Shown here in pieces: positions 46,739-59,400 of a DNA stretch of 64,000 nt; within the stretch, counting starts at the first letter, position 1; every line of letters starts with the position of its first letter. Source of the stretch: Liriodendron chinense. Lineage: Eukaryota > Streptophyta > Magnoliopsida > Magnoliales > Magnoliaceae. The position numbers were made by a program, and so were the translations under genes. Below the pieces are notes generated by a model. It saw nothing but the letters and a program-made list of their open reading frames with translations. It was not told the origin of the DNA and ran no database searches. The DNA lies in assembly GCA_003013855.2 (NCBI GenBank), contig ML058453.1:8983861-9047860 (forward strand). The letters are read 5' to 3'.

Positions 46739-49700
46739 CTAGCTTCTAGGTGGAAGCCTCCCTTGTACAAATGATGAGAACAGAGTCAGTGCCCTTGCTG
46801 GCTGATAACTTGGAACAAAATGCCCAGAACCCCTTACGGTCACAAACGTCAGCTGCTGATATTCGACGACGTACCCGCCAACCTTCACAGACCACAAAAT
46901 GATTGTCAGCACCCAATTATCAAACTGCGTACTTAATGGCGTATTTGGATGCTCAATTGCATGGCACCATCCTAATTCGTAGTGATGATGGAACCCCAAA
47001 TTGCAATGCTATGCATTTCAAATTGGATTCCAAAAAATCTTAAAGGTTTTGGTGGCAGAAATGGGGCCTAGTTCCACATTGGTCAGTTCCTCTTTATCAT
47101 CTTGAGTTATTGCAATTCATTTCAATTGAGCATCCAAACAAACCCAAAAATGTCACCGAAGACGTGAGATGTTGTTACCTCTTCTTGGGTGTACCAAGGA
47201 TACCAAGCAGTCTTTATCGATGTATTGAGATTGTTTATTGCGTACCGAGTGGCTGTCACCGGTACAATTCCGTCAATGTCCCCACTGCGCCATACATTCA
47301 AATGATTTAAGAAGCATAAACACATAATGACTATCTTAGTGTACGTTTGGTTGCCCCAGATATAATAAAATTTCATGATATTTCGTGATGAGTCGGTCTA
47401 ATATTTTGCAAAATTTCATGAAATTTCGTGCAACCAAACACCCCCCTGATTAGCATGCTTAAGTATAAGCAATGTGGGTAGTTTTGTTATTTGTTAAAAT
47501 ACATGCCTGTAAATCCACACTCTTAAATCACTGGCCATCAGCTCTTGAATGATTGGCAGTAGCGTAGTTTGCCGGTCTGTCCACAGAGAATAAATAGTAG
47601 AGCTGTTTTTCATCCAGAGTAGAAACCAGATGTAATCTAAATTAGCACATATAAGGATCCAAATATTAACTGAAATACCAGTGTGGGGTAAAAAAAAATG
47701 GTGATACCTGCAGGATATCCATGGATATGGAAGCCCAGTGACGTTTGCGTGGAGAGACTTCTGCACTTCAGGGAGATTCAGATAAGCTCTGATGTACTCG
47801 TTTGAGCAAGGATCGAACTCCAAATCCTGTTTTTTACTGACGATCAATGGTGGAAATGGATGAAGAATAAACTGAAGGACATTCTTAGCTGTTGTTCTTA
47901 GTTTTTATTTGAGAATTAGGTGGCGTTTGGATATGCAATTTACCAAAGTGCAATAAAACTGGCTCAGAATTCGTAAAGAGGAAGGATCACTTGAAATTTT
48001 GTTACATTTCATTCAAATCCAATCTGAATGTAATATGATTAATATTCACGCCAGATCGTTAAATCGGAATGCTAATGAAGGGAATTACGATATTGGCCCC
48101 ATTTGGATGTTTGATTGGATTGAATTGCACTCTCCATAGTTTCAAGTCGACTTGAAATGCGTGGGATTGCAATTAGAGGCTTCATCCTCACCACAGATCA
48201 ACATGGCATTGCCCCCACCTTGGACATTTCCTTTATAATGAGTTGAATGGATTGCAATTCAGTTCAGTCGAGCATCCAAATGAGCCTAGTTCTGGAATTC
48301 AAATCAATGGTGCTTCCAAAATCAAGCTTAAAGAAGGACACTTACAGGGCGGGGACCTGAGGAGTCGGTGCAAAAGGGAGCGTAGATATTGTAGATGTAA
48401 ATGTCCCCAAACGATGCCCAGAGTTGTCCGACAGCCTTATCGCATGCTTCTGCTGTATTCACCTCCGGAGAAAAATTGCAGTTTAGGGTAATTCCATCAT
48501 GAATTTCATCGGAAGCAAGCGCATGCGTCCAGAAGAATTCAAACATTCCCTTCATGTTAGTTTCATCATCGATCCATCCGTCGCCAATCTAAAATCATCA
48601 CATAATATTTATGAAATGGTTCCAACCGTATATATATACATTTACGTACATGAGTACATATACACAAGCATATGTTAATACACACCACATACATTAAGTA
48701 TTCATGTGGACACATGCAGAACATGTTTTGTGTAGCATTTGATCTTTCGGCGATCTTCGCCTCAACCAAGTCGACTAAAACGGCTGACGAGGCCATGCAA
48801 ACACTTACACCAAAAGCATGGAAACCCAGTTCTTATAATCAATGTTTAATCAAAATAATGGATGGTGGTGATCAGTTACCGTGATTCCATGTAAGTTAAT
48901 GACCGTTTGATTGGTGACCTTGTTGTGTCGAAGGATGGTTTGAGCGAGTTGAGGAATGTAGTGCCCTGCATAGCTCTCTCCTGTAATGAAGAAATCTCTG
49001 GTCTTGTATTGAGGAAATCTTTCGAGCCAGTTCACTAGGAATGTGTATGAATCTTCAGCGGAAGAAGGTAGCTTGGCGTGGAAGCAGAGGCCTCTGCTTT
49101 GATTGTTGTCAGTTTCTTGTCAAACATCAGCTTCATCAGATTCATGAGGTTGCTGCTGTCTTTTCTTTTGTTTCATGTTCACAAGATAGGTGTGGCCGGT
49201 GAAATTTTGTGGAGCCCACCCGAATGTATTGTTGGTACATCCTTCTATATCAACAGAGTTACAGGTGGTGCGCTCCCAGCTTTCTTTTGGAAAAAAAAAA
49301 AAAAAAAAAAAGTGTATGAATCTTCATCAGTTCTCTTATCCCCACTTAAACCATAGTCAGCCGAAGTATTCTGAGTAAGAAAATCCCACTCCTGCCGGTG
49401 ATTCAAGGAAGAGGATATTCCCCTCTGCAGGAAAATTCAGCTTCAATCAATAGCTTGATTTTCTTTAGGACTGTCAATGGGCCATGGTGGCCAATTGGGC
49501 GTCCGGAACAGGTTTGAAATGAAATATGAGGCCCATGGCGGAACGTTGGCCCAAAATTTAAGCATGTTTATTAATCAAGCACACTCAATGAACAGTCCAG
49601 TTCTTGCACACTCATGTTTCGTGTATAATTATTATGGCAAAGAGTGGGCCATTTTCTTTTGGCCCATCACGGGCGAGGCTCAGCCATGTTTAATTATTAT

Positions 49701-51760
49701 GGCTGGGATCAAGCCAGCTTCTTTTCACGCATCATGGGCCCACAGCAGTCTCACTTCTGTTCTTTTTACACTGCAGGATGGACCCAGCGCAAGCCTGGAC
49801 GGCTGGCAGCCGTCATTTTCCTGTTGTGAGATGTTCTATGAGGATAAGATGGATGTGTTGAGGGATTAATTAATCCTCATAATGAATTTCAACCAGTAAG
49901 AAATGCTACAATGGATTGTGATTTGTAAGAAATTCTATCAACTGTAGGGCCCACCGAGCATTCGATCAGCGACTGGGACAAGTTTGATTTGGTGGGCTAG
50001 CATGTGGATGGGCATTGGTTTCATAGGGACAGTCTTCGTGTTTGGGTGTCCCTACTTACTGATCGGATCGCTACCATAGTCCAATCCCTTCCTTTTGTAT
50101 TAAACTGTAACCCATCCACATGATGTCCGACCAGATCGACATTCCTAATTACTATATAGAGAAGTCGTTTTAAACAATCTGATCTTGGCCCAGATTTGTG
50201 GTTAGGATCTTCCAATCTGGAAGAATTTTGGGACGAACAGAAACCGAGTCCTTGTTCACTGTTATGAAAAAAATATGTAAATAAAAGAACATTAGGGACA
50301 TTTCCATAATTTGTGGAATATGGACTCACCTTTATTCCATGCGTGGTCATTTGCACGAAGAGTCTTTCCATCGCTGTCGACTTTGAAGGGTCCAAGTTCC
50401 ATCATTGCGCCCATTCCAAATGAAGAGCAGCCAGGTCCTGTCCATCAACATACCTCTATCATTCGATCATGGCCCACCCACATACTTCTATCATTCAAAG
50501 TACCTCTATGACTCTATCACACCACCATGATTGATAGTTGCCCGAGTTTACTCAGATTCAGTTGAGTCAGATCCGATTCGACAATACGTGTCTGCATTGA
50601 TAATATATATGCCAACTCCGCCCAGTTCGATTCGACTCATGACAAGCAAGTCAGTCCGTTTTGCCGAGTCCTCAATCGATGGATGGTCGTGATGATAGAG
50701 ACTAGAGAGTACCAAAATGCTGATGACCATTTTGATGGGTGATCACCCACCACCACCATCATACCATCATGACTAACATACAATGTCATGACATCTGAGC
50801 CCTGCATAAGACGGGCCCCAATCTTGAAAATGATCATAGGCAGAGGTCAGACTGTTCTGCACATTAGGTGGGCCACCCCTAAATAAAAACAATGGACGGT
50901 TTTTATTTAAAAAAAAAAAAAAAAATAGCCAATGGTTCATATTTGATCACATTCCAATCGGGAGGGCCTGATTTTTCTAATACGGCTATATTGACAGTGG
51001 GCTACCTTATGCAAGCCTCAGATGTCCCATGCACTTGTAAGTTTGACACGTGTGCTGCATGAAGAGAAAGGTGCACGTAGGGCTAGCAAACCTCTTATGA
51101 TCAACGTATACACCAACGTTGATGAGGATAATCGAAAGATTAACATGGTGGCCCATGTACATGTCCTGGGCCATGACCATGATCATCATGACAGTCACTC
51201 AAACAAGTCCGATACAACTCGTCCGAGTTGACTCAGACTCAGACGATTCTAATCCAGCTCAGCATCATGAGTTAATATAAAAGATAGAGAGACTCAGCCT
51301 GACTCTCAGCACCAATCAAGTCAGCTCGAGTCATCACCGAGACTTAAACCATGACAGTTCCCTTTCCTCCATTGAGCCACAGTACTAAAGGTTTAGTAGA
51401 AGGGTCATCAGGTGACTCAACAAAGTAATAGAACAGTGCCCGTCCATTTGTAGGGTCCACAGTCACATAGCCAGAGTACTGACTGAAGTTCACCCCGGCG
51501 GGCTGGCCTGGCAATGTATCGATCTTGTCGGCTTCCATCAGCCCATCTTGACCACCCACATACACAGGAGAATATTGCAATGTCCTTGCACCCGATTCAA
51601 AACTAGCTGACCGCGATGCATCGGTTGCACCAACCGGGGCATTTTTTGCCCTCACATGTCTTAATAACGGGTCGAATTCTCCCTCAGCGTAAGTGCTACC
51701 ACCGAGGACAACATGGCATGAGACGGTGATGACCAACACAAGGAATGTAACAGATGCCAT
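46739..51760 (-). pseudogene. Serine carboxypeptidase-like (S10) pseudogene G5, type B
   Basis: Exon positions by homology: 51367-51760, 50330-50437, 48880-49424 (interrupted), 48346-48588, 47708-47826, 47507-47602, 47179-47284, 46739-46882. Three defects are seen. A 254-base poly(A) retroposon with a 15-base target repeat sits inside exon 3 (49058-49326 including the second repeat). One extra base near 49370 shifts the frame at the SYSNT segment. The exon 1 donor is GA instead of GT (GGAG^GAAAGG). Exons 4-8 remain open with SGDIDG and GSGHFVP, and intron 6 has the GC donor of G3. The open tail suggests recent death. The Ser motif TGESYAG is still readable left of the insertion. Confidence 0.9.
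49058..49311 (+). mobile_element. Poly(A) retroposon inserted in exon 3 of G5
   Basis: 254 bases ending in 21 A residues, flanked by a perfect 15-base target repeat (49043-49057 and 49312-49326). These are hallmarks of LINE-machinery insertion. Plus orientation. A 48-codon open stretch runs from its start to a TGA, then about 110 bases of 3'-UTR-like sequence lead to the tail. It could be a truncated LINE or SINE end or a retrocopied mRNA end. The last part, GTTACAGGTGGTG..CTCCCA, matches the retroposon in the type A genes. Confidence 0.85.
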
Positions 51761-51808
51761 GGTTGCAAGGCTTATGGCGCACATGATGTAGGTGTGCTAT
51801 GGGGGTCA

Positions 51809-51818
51809 CATTTTATAG
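51809..51818 (-). promoter_or_regulatory. TATA box of G5
   Basis: CTATAAAATG retained about 50 bases upstream of the Met codon, so the pseudogene may still be transcribed. Confidence 0.55.
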
Positions 51819-54667
51819 AAGAAGCGATTTGCTCAACGTGAGGCTAGTTTTTGTTCCATACGGCAACAAACTATGCATGCCATTGCATGATACAATCACA
51901 TCTTGTTATCAACATTTTACTGCTTTTTTAAGTCTTCAATGTGGCCTTTCACAACCTGATGGGGCGGTTTTGGACCCTTCACTCAATATGGATGCCTTTG
52001 GACCATTCAAATATAGAGGTCCACACACACATATATTATAAATTCGATGGGCTAGGCACCTATGTTAGTTTTTCACTATTCAAAAAATGGTGGTGACTGG
52101 TGACTCATCTCATATATGGTACTGATGTACAACAGCTGTCCAGACCATCCAAAGTCTGGGCCCGTTCTGGATGGAGCATATATTTAAATCATGCTGACCA
52201 AGCAATCCTAACCATCCAATTAATAGATATCGAATGGGCCGTTAGATGTAAAACATCAAGTGGTCCAAAGTTAAAATCAGATGGTTGGCGTTATCTTCTC
52301 ACTGCAATTCAATTCCTAGCTTATTTACCATCCGCAGTTGGGTTGAGGATTTGGATGGTCTGGACTGCTATGCAACTGTGCCATGTGTATGTTTGAAGAG
52401 TCACTTCCATTTCTTTAAACGGTGCAAAACTAACATAGGAGTAATGGATATATTTGGTAAGAGCTCTTTTTGCAGGAATTTAGAATAAGAGATTCCCAAA
52501 TGAGAGGTCGTAGGGCTGAGGAAACATGTCATCCTCCAATTTAAGATATGTGTACTGTCCTTGGGACCTCTGTTTGTAAGAGTGGGGTCCGCAGTGGTCG
52601 GAGGATGGCTGGAAAATTGTTGAACAAAGTCTTCCATCTGGAAAGTTTGGGGATCATCGGTCGCCCGACTGCTATGGTCGATGGATAATACCTTGGATTG
52701 GCGGGTTGATCGACCGATGGCCACATGCTGTTCTACACGGTTTTGCGCGATTTTACGTATTTTGTTTCCTACTACGATTTATTACTATATAAGTGGGTGT
52801 AATCAAGATTAGGGTTTAACACTAGATATTCTAAATGTGTGAGGGGGTTTGGGGAAAAGAAAAGGCTAGGGTTTTCTCTCCGGGTTGATTTGTAAGTGTT
52901 CTCTATCTTTTGTAATTTTGTTTTCACAGTGATTCACTTTGTGCCATGGTTTTTTCTCACAAGAGTTTTTCCACATAAATTTGTTTGCCTTCTGTGGTTA
53001 GATATGCTTGTGCTATTGTGATTGCTTTTGATTCTCCTCTAAATTGCTTCTACGGTCTCAACAAAAATCTCCTTAATGGTACATTCTTAAATCATTTGCT
53101 CGATGACCCGACATAGACAGTTTAAGAAAGGAAACAGCGCATCAGCACAGAAAGAAGCCAAATATTTCATGGTGGGGATGTCCAGCGTAGAAATATTAGG
53201 TACAATACATCCATAATGGGGCTGCCATTCAATGGTTGAGATCATTGAAGTATGGGCCCATTTGTACGAAAACTGCAAAGATCGTTGGAAATAGAATAAT
53301 TCCTCACAGTAGCCTACGATCGGCTTGGGGAAGATTTAGCTTTGCATCTGTCACGACTCATGACCCAGCGTGTGTGCCCGCTAGAGGTGGGCATCGAGTC
53401 AAGTTGAACCGAGTCCGACCCAACCTGACATGATTTTTAAGGATATCTGACCCGAACTAGACTCGACTTGGTACCGAGTCTAGCATGCCTCACCCGATCC
53501 AAGACTGGTTTTGGCCTGGAGTAACCCAATCTGAGTCCAACCCGACCTGACCCAGTTTTTAAGGAGATCTGACCCGAACTAGACTCGACTCGGTACCGAG
53601 TCTAGCATGCCTCACTCAATCCGAGATTGGGTTTGGCCTGGAGTAACCCTATCTGAGTCCAACTCAGTCACAGAGACGGGTCAAGTTGTCCTCCTTTTTT
53701 TTGAAGATTTGGGAGAGGAGGGAATGGGTTAGGTAGGGGCAGAGAGGGGGGAGGAGCTGGAGGAGGAGGGAGGGAGGGAGAGAGGGAGGTCAGGTCAGGT
53801 GCGGTAGGGTTAAAATTATGTTATTTTTTTTTTTAAATATATATAGTACTTGAACCTCAATCAATTCGAGTTTCGGATCGAGTTGGGCCACACCAAGTCG
53901 GATTTTGTGTTGAGTCGAGTTAGGATGCTAGGTGACGCGGACTCGAATCGTTTTGCTTTCGGATTGGGCAAAATCGACTCAGACTGACCCGACTTAACAC
54001 CTCAGTTCGGGTCGAGTCGAGTCTGAATGAGTCAGACGAGTTGACTCTATTGAGTTTGCTGGATCCGTGCCCAGCTCTAGTGCCCGCTATTGGGCCCCAC
54101 ATGCTGAGATGGTCCGATGATTTGAACCGCTCATACTCTTCTTACTACTATAGATAAGCTTGATCCTAGAATTTGATCTGTAGAGTCGAATGCCAGCCAG
54201 TGAAATTTTTCGGTGATCGTCACACTAAACGCATAACATGAACGGTTCAGCTCATCGAATTAGGAGCGGCCCTTAACTAAGGGACCCACATTGATGTATT
54301 TATTCTTTATCCACACTATCCATCTGTTTTTCTATATCATTTTAAGACCTAACCAAAAAAAATAAGAAGATCCAAATCCCAGGTGGAACATATCAAAGGA
54401 GACACTGGTGATTGAACTCCCGATCATTGAAAACTTCCAAAGGACCACAGAAATGTTTCTGTAATGTCAATTTTCCATCCAACCTGTAAATAAGGTCAAA
54501 CAAACTTGGATAAAGGGGAAAAAAACAAATATCAGTTTGATCCAAAACTTTCATGCCCCCATTAATGGACAATCACCACTATTTTCTATGGTATCGTCCA
54601 CCTGAGAACTGAGTCAATTTTGGGCTCATGCCATAAAATGATTGGCAAAAACGGAATCAAGTTGAAA

Positions 54668-54706
<39 letters not shown>

Positions 54707-55433
54707 CATGCACTCACACCATAGCGGGATTTCACCACACTAGTACTAGAACTCGTGACCTCGTGTTGAAACTCTTGTGAGTCTACCACCGAGGCATGAG
54801 TAAAGCAGCACGTCTCATCTAGAATGCAGAGAACACGGTAGCAATTTATTTCCCAGCCGATTTCTCCCTCGCACACGTGATGTCGGTGCATGTGATTTTA
54901 ATTTTTTAAGGTCATCATAGACTAGGATAGAAAATGATTCATGAATACAAGGAGACGAAAGAGAAAAAACAAATACAAGGGGATGAAAGGATAAAACATA
55001 GCATACTTTATGTTAATAAGATCCTACAAAACTCCGAAGTTACAACCCTTTACCAAACATCCCTTTCACATCTGCCCTGAGCAAATAGGATACCACTTAT
55101 TCTCAAAAACTTCAAGTGAGACAACAATGGCCTTTCACTACGATCATTCTCCATTCCCATGTTATTGCTATCTCACCCATATGATCGATCCCACCACACC
55201 TTACACATGTGCCCCACTCAGACATTACGCTAGCATGCCTATCACACAGCTACCAATCGAAGATTCCCACCCGCCTTCTCTCAGTGGTGCGTAAGACTCC
55301 TAAATTAGTAACGATTCCTAATAGGCCACTGATCATAGAGCACCAATTAATTGCAAAACTTGTGCATGATGAGCATAATAAATTTTGTTCATGGCCATGG
55401 ACCTTCCATACTAATCGTCTTTCTCATTTCCAG
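51819..55433. other. Type B upstream/intergenic block 3 (more diverged)
   Basis: Counterpart of blocks 1 and 2 but with many substitutions and small indels. It has the promoter-like stretch near 52660-53080 and the hAT element in inverted orientation at 53382-54079. A T-run is at 54676-54703. No gene. Confidence 0.6.
53382..54079 (-). mobile_element. Non-autonomous hAT element, copy 3 (inverted, different site)
   Basis: Ends TAGAGGTGGGCAT and GCCCAGCTCTA with a perfect 8-base target repeat GTGCCCGC (53374-53381 and 54080-54087). Blocks 1 and 2 hold the uninterrupted target GTGCCCGCTATTGGG at this point. Interior matches hAT copies 1 and 2 in reverse. The site used in copies 1 and 2 is empty here (near 53312). 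Confidence 0.85.
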
Positions 55434-55834
55434 TGGTGATATGGACGTTGTTGTTCCAGTGACTAGTACTCAATACTCCATCCATGCACTCAACCTTTCG
55501 GTTAAGAAACCATGGCAACCTTGGGAAGACGACACAGGGGAGGTAATTCTCATGTGGATACCGATAAATGCCACCCACATTTTGTAATTTTGTGGATTGT
55601 TACAATCCAAGTGAAACTGAAAAGGAGCTTAAATCTAATAATCGGTGCCGATACCATCATTACAATCAACATCACTAACTTAGTGAGCCTGATTAAATGG
55701 TCCAGGTGGGAGGATATCAAGTGGTCTACGAGGGATTAACATTGGCTACAGTTCGTGGGGTGGGCCATGAAGTTCCCAATTACAAACCAAGGCAAGGTCT
55801 GGCTCTTTTTAAGTCTTTCTTGGCTTGGGATTAG
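55434..55834 (+). pseudogene. R5: two-exon 3' relic of a second SCPL paralogue, best preserved
   Basis: Exon a 55434-55542, exon b 55706-55834. Fully open with splice sites, SGDMDVVVPVTSTQ, YEGLTLATVRGVGHEVP and the stop after SFLAWD. Thr replaces the Pro of R1/R3 in the GLTL segment, which is the usual family residue. No upstream exons. Confidence 0.75.
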
Positions 55835-56475
55835 ACCTGCTAATTTAGCTTTTTATCTCTAACTACATACCAAAGAAGATGCACCATCCATTTTGAGAAG
55901 TATTACCAGAAAGATATGAAAGGATAAGGATGTATTCTTCTTTTCCACCGGGCTCAAATACTAAAGAATTTGTTACAAAGAAATCCACCATATTTCGTTC
56001 GCATCAACAATTCAATTCTCATCACTAAAAAGATTGAAAGATGACTAGGTGATTTGTGGCACGTGGCTCATAGTGGAGCGACTGTGACCCAAAAAACAAG
56101 CTGGCTCGTTCATCATGGTGGGCCACACATGTATGAAGAAAGCAGTGGCCAGTAAAACATGATCAGGGGTGTATATTTAACTTATATTGTGTGTCCCACC
56201 CAATGACTGGACCACCTTGATTCTAAGTTGGTGGTATTGAGTTAGCAATGAATATATATATATGTAAAGGTGGGCCAATAATTTCACCATCCACTTGAAA
56301 TAGGTTACCATTCAATCTATGTAAAACAAGATTTCTTTTATTATTATTTCATTACTTTCCGGGCAACAAAATTGGGTGATGATGTTTCATGTGAAATGTG
56401 AAAAGAACATTGCATGATGAGTCGTATGACCCATTTCCTAATCAAATCATAGCCCTAGATTTGGTCCTTCATCAA
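55835..56475. other. Convergent intergenic spacer R5/G6
   Basis: 641 bases homologous to the other R/G spacers. No gene seen. Confidence 0.5.
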
Positions 56476-59400
56476 TCAACCCTGCTTTCTAGGTGGAAGC
56501 TTCCCTTGTACAAAGGATGAGAACAGAGTCAGTGCTCTTTCTGGCTGATAACTTGGAACATAATGCCCAGCACCCCTTACAGTCACAAACGTCAACTGCT
56601 GATATTCGACGACATACCCGCCAACCTTCACAGACCACAAAATGATTGTCAGCACCCAATTATCAAGATATGTAGTTAAATGGCACGTTTGGACGCTCAA
56701 TTTTAGGGAGTTGTGATATATAAAGAGTGAATTGCCAAACTAGGCATGGCACCATTCTAATTCATAGTGATGATTGAACCCCAAGTCGCAATTCTATGCA
56801 TTTCAAATTGGGTGCCAAACAATCTTAGAGGTTTTGGTGGCAGAAATGGGGCCTCGTTCCACATTGGTCAGTTCCTCTTTATCAGCTTGAGTTATTGCAA
56901 TTTATTTCAATTGACCATCCGAACAAACCCAAAAATGTCACTGAAGAAGTGAGATGTTGTTACCTCCTCTTGAGTGTACCAAGGATACCAAGCAGTCTGT
57001 ATCGTTGTATTGAGATTGTTTATTGCATACCGAGTGGCTGTGACTGGTACAATTCCATCAATGTCCCCACTGCGCCATACATTCAAATGATTTAAGAAAG
57101 ATAAACACATAATGACTATCTTAGAGGCCGTTTGGTTACCCCAGATGTAATGAAATTTCATGATATTTTGTGATGAGTTGGTCTAATTTTTTGCAAAACT
57201 TCATGAAATCAGGAAATTTTGTGGAACCAAACACTCCCCTAACTAGCATGTCTCAAGTATAAGCAATGTGGGTAGTTTTGTGATTTGTTAAAACAACGTG
57301 CCTGTAAATCCACACTCTTAAATCACTGGCCATCAGCTCTTGAATGATTGGCAGTAGCGTAGTTTGCCAGTCTGTCCACAGAGAATGAATAGTGTCGCTG
57401 TTTTTCATCCAGAGTAGAAACCAGATGTAATCTAAATTAGCACATAAGGATCCAAATATTAACAGAAAAACCACTGTGGGGTAAAAACAAATGATGATAC
57501 CTGCAGGATGTCCATGGATATGGAAGCCCGGTGACGTTTGCATGGAGAGACTTCTGCACTTCAGGGAGATTCAGATAAGCTTTGATGTATGCCTTTGAGC
57601 AAGGGTCAAACACCAAATCCTGTTTTTGACTGACGATCAATGGTGGAAATGGATAAAGAATAAACTGAAGGACATTCTTAGTTGTTGTTCTTAGTTTTTA
57701 TTTGAGAATAAGGTGGCGTTTGGATATGCAATTTACCAAATTGCAATAACACTGGCTCAGAATTCGTAAAGAGGATGGAAACCTTGAAATGTTGTTACAT
57801 TTCATTCAAATCCAATCTGAATGAAAGATGATTACGATTCGCGCCAGATCCTTAACACGAATGCTAATGAAGGGAATTATGGTTTTGGCCCCATTTGGAT
57901 GTTTGATTGGATTGAGTTGCACTCTCCATTGCTTCAAGTCGACTTGTAATGCACGGAATTGCAATTAGAGGCTTCATCCTCACCACAGATCAAAATGGCA
58001 CTGCCCCCACCTTGGACATTTCCTTTATAATGAGTTGAATGGATTGCAATTCAGTTCAGTCGAGCATCCAAACGAACCTAGTACTGGAATTCAATTCAAT
58101 GGTGCATCTAAACTAAAGCTTAAAGAAGGACACTTACAGGGCGGGGGCTTGAGGAGTCAGTGCATAAGGGAGCGTAGATGTTGTAGATGAAAATGTCCCC
58201 AAAAGATTCCCAGAGTTGTCCGACAGCCTTATCACATGCTTCCGTGGTATTCACCTCTGGAGAAAAATTGCAGTTTAGGGTAATTCCATCATGGATTTCG
58301 TCGGAAGTGAGCGCGTGCGTCCAGAAGAATTCAAACATTCCCTTCATGTTAGTTTCATCATCGATCCATCCGTTGCCAATCTAAAATCATCACATAATAT
58401 TCATGTTATGGTTCCAACCATATATATATATATACACATGAGTACTTATACACAAGCATATGGATATACACACCACATACATTAAGTATTCATGTGGACA
58501 CATGCAGAACATGCTTTGTGTAGCATTTGATCTTTTGGCGATCTTCGCCTCAACCAAGTCAACTAAAAAGGCTGACAAGGCCATGCAAACACTTGCATCA
58601 AAAGCATGGAAACCCAGTTCTTATAATCAATGTTTAATCAAAATAATGGATGGTGGTGATCAGTTACCGCGATTCCACGTAAGTTGATGACCGTTTGGTT
58701 GGTGACCTTGTTGTATCGAAGGATGGTTTGAGCAAGTTGAGGAATGTAGTGCCCTGCATAGCTCTCTCCTGTAATGAAGAAATCTCTGGTCTTGTATTGA
58801 GGAAATCTTTCCAGCCAGTTCACTAGGAAGGTGTATGAATCTTCAGCAGTTCTCTTATCCCCGCTTAAACCGTAGTCAGCCGAAGTATTCGAGTAAGAAA
58901 ATCCCACACCTGCCGGTGATTCAAGGAAGATGATATTTGCCTCTGCAGGAAAATTCCACTTCAATCAATGGCTTGATTTTCTTTAGGACTGTCAATGCGC
59001 TGTGGTGGCCCATTGGGCGTCTGGAACAAGTTTGAAATGAAATATGAGGCCCATGGAGGAACCTTGGCCTAAAATTTAAGCATGTTTATTAATTGAGCAC
59101 ACTCAATGAACAATCCAGTTCCTTCACACTCAAGTTCGTGTACAATTATTATGGGCAGAGAGTAGCCCATTTTCTTTTGGCCCATCACGGCCGAGGCTCA
59201 GCCATGTTTAATTATTACGGCTGGGATCGAGCCAGTTTCTTTTCGCACATCATGGGCCCACAGCGGTCTCACTTCTAGGCTTTTTACACTGCAGGGTGGA
59301 CCCCAGCGCAAGCCTGGACGGCTGATGGCCGTCGTTTTCTTGTTGTGAGTCGTTTTCTTGTTGTGATAAGATGATGTGGTGAGGGATTAGTTAATCCTTA

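Larger units (their letters stand above)
27311..52250. repeat. Tandem segmental duplication, copy 2 (about 24.9 kb A+B dimer)
   Basis: Second copy of the dimer, with R3, G4 (type A), copia copy 2, R4 and G5 (type B). Identity to copy 1 is very high from 27.3 to about 45 kb. It is lower from about 46 to 52 kb, where G5 differs from G3 by substitutions, a retroposon and indels. A third, more diverged dimer follows (52.25 kb to the window end), which lacks the copia element and has its hAT element elsewhere. The right border is approximate. Confidence 0.75.

Noticed and set aside
49078..49356. 92-codon frame across the G5 insertion
   Set aside because: It runs through the poly(A) tail and target repeat; it is an artefact of the retroposon.
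53374..54087. Inversion of a 0.7 kb block by recombination in unit 3
   Set aside because: The perfect 8-base target repeat and the intact empty site in the other units show a transposon insertion rather than a simple inversion.
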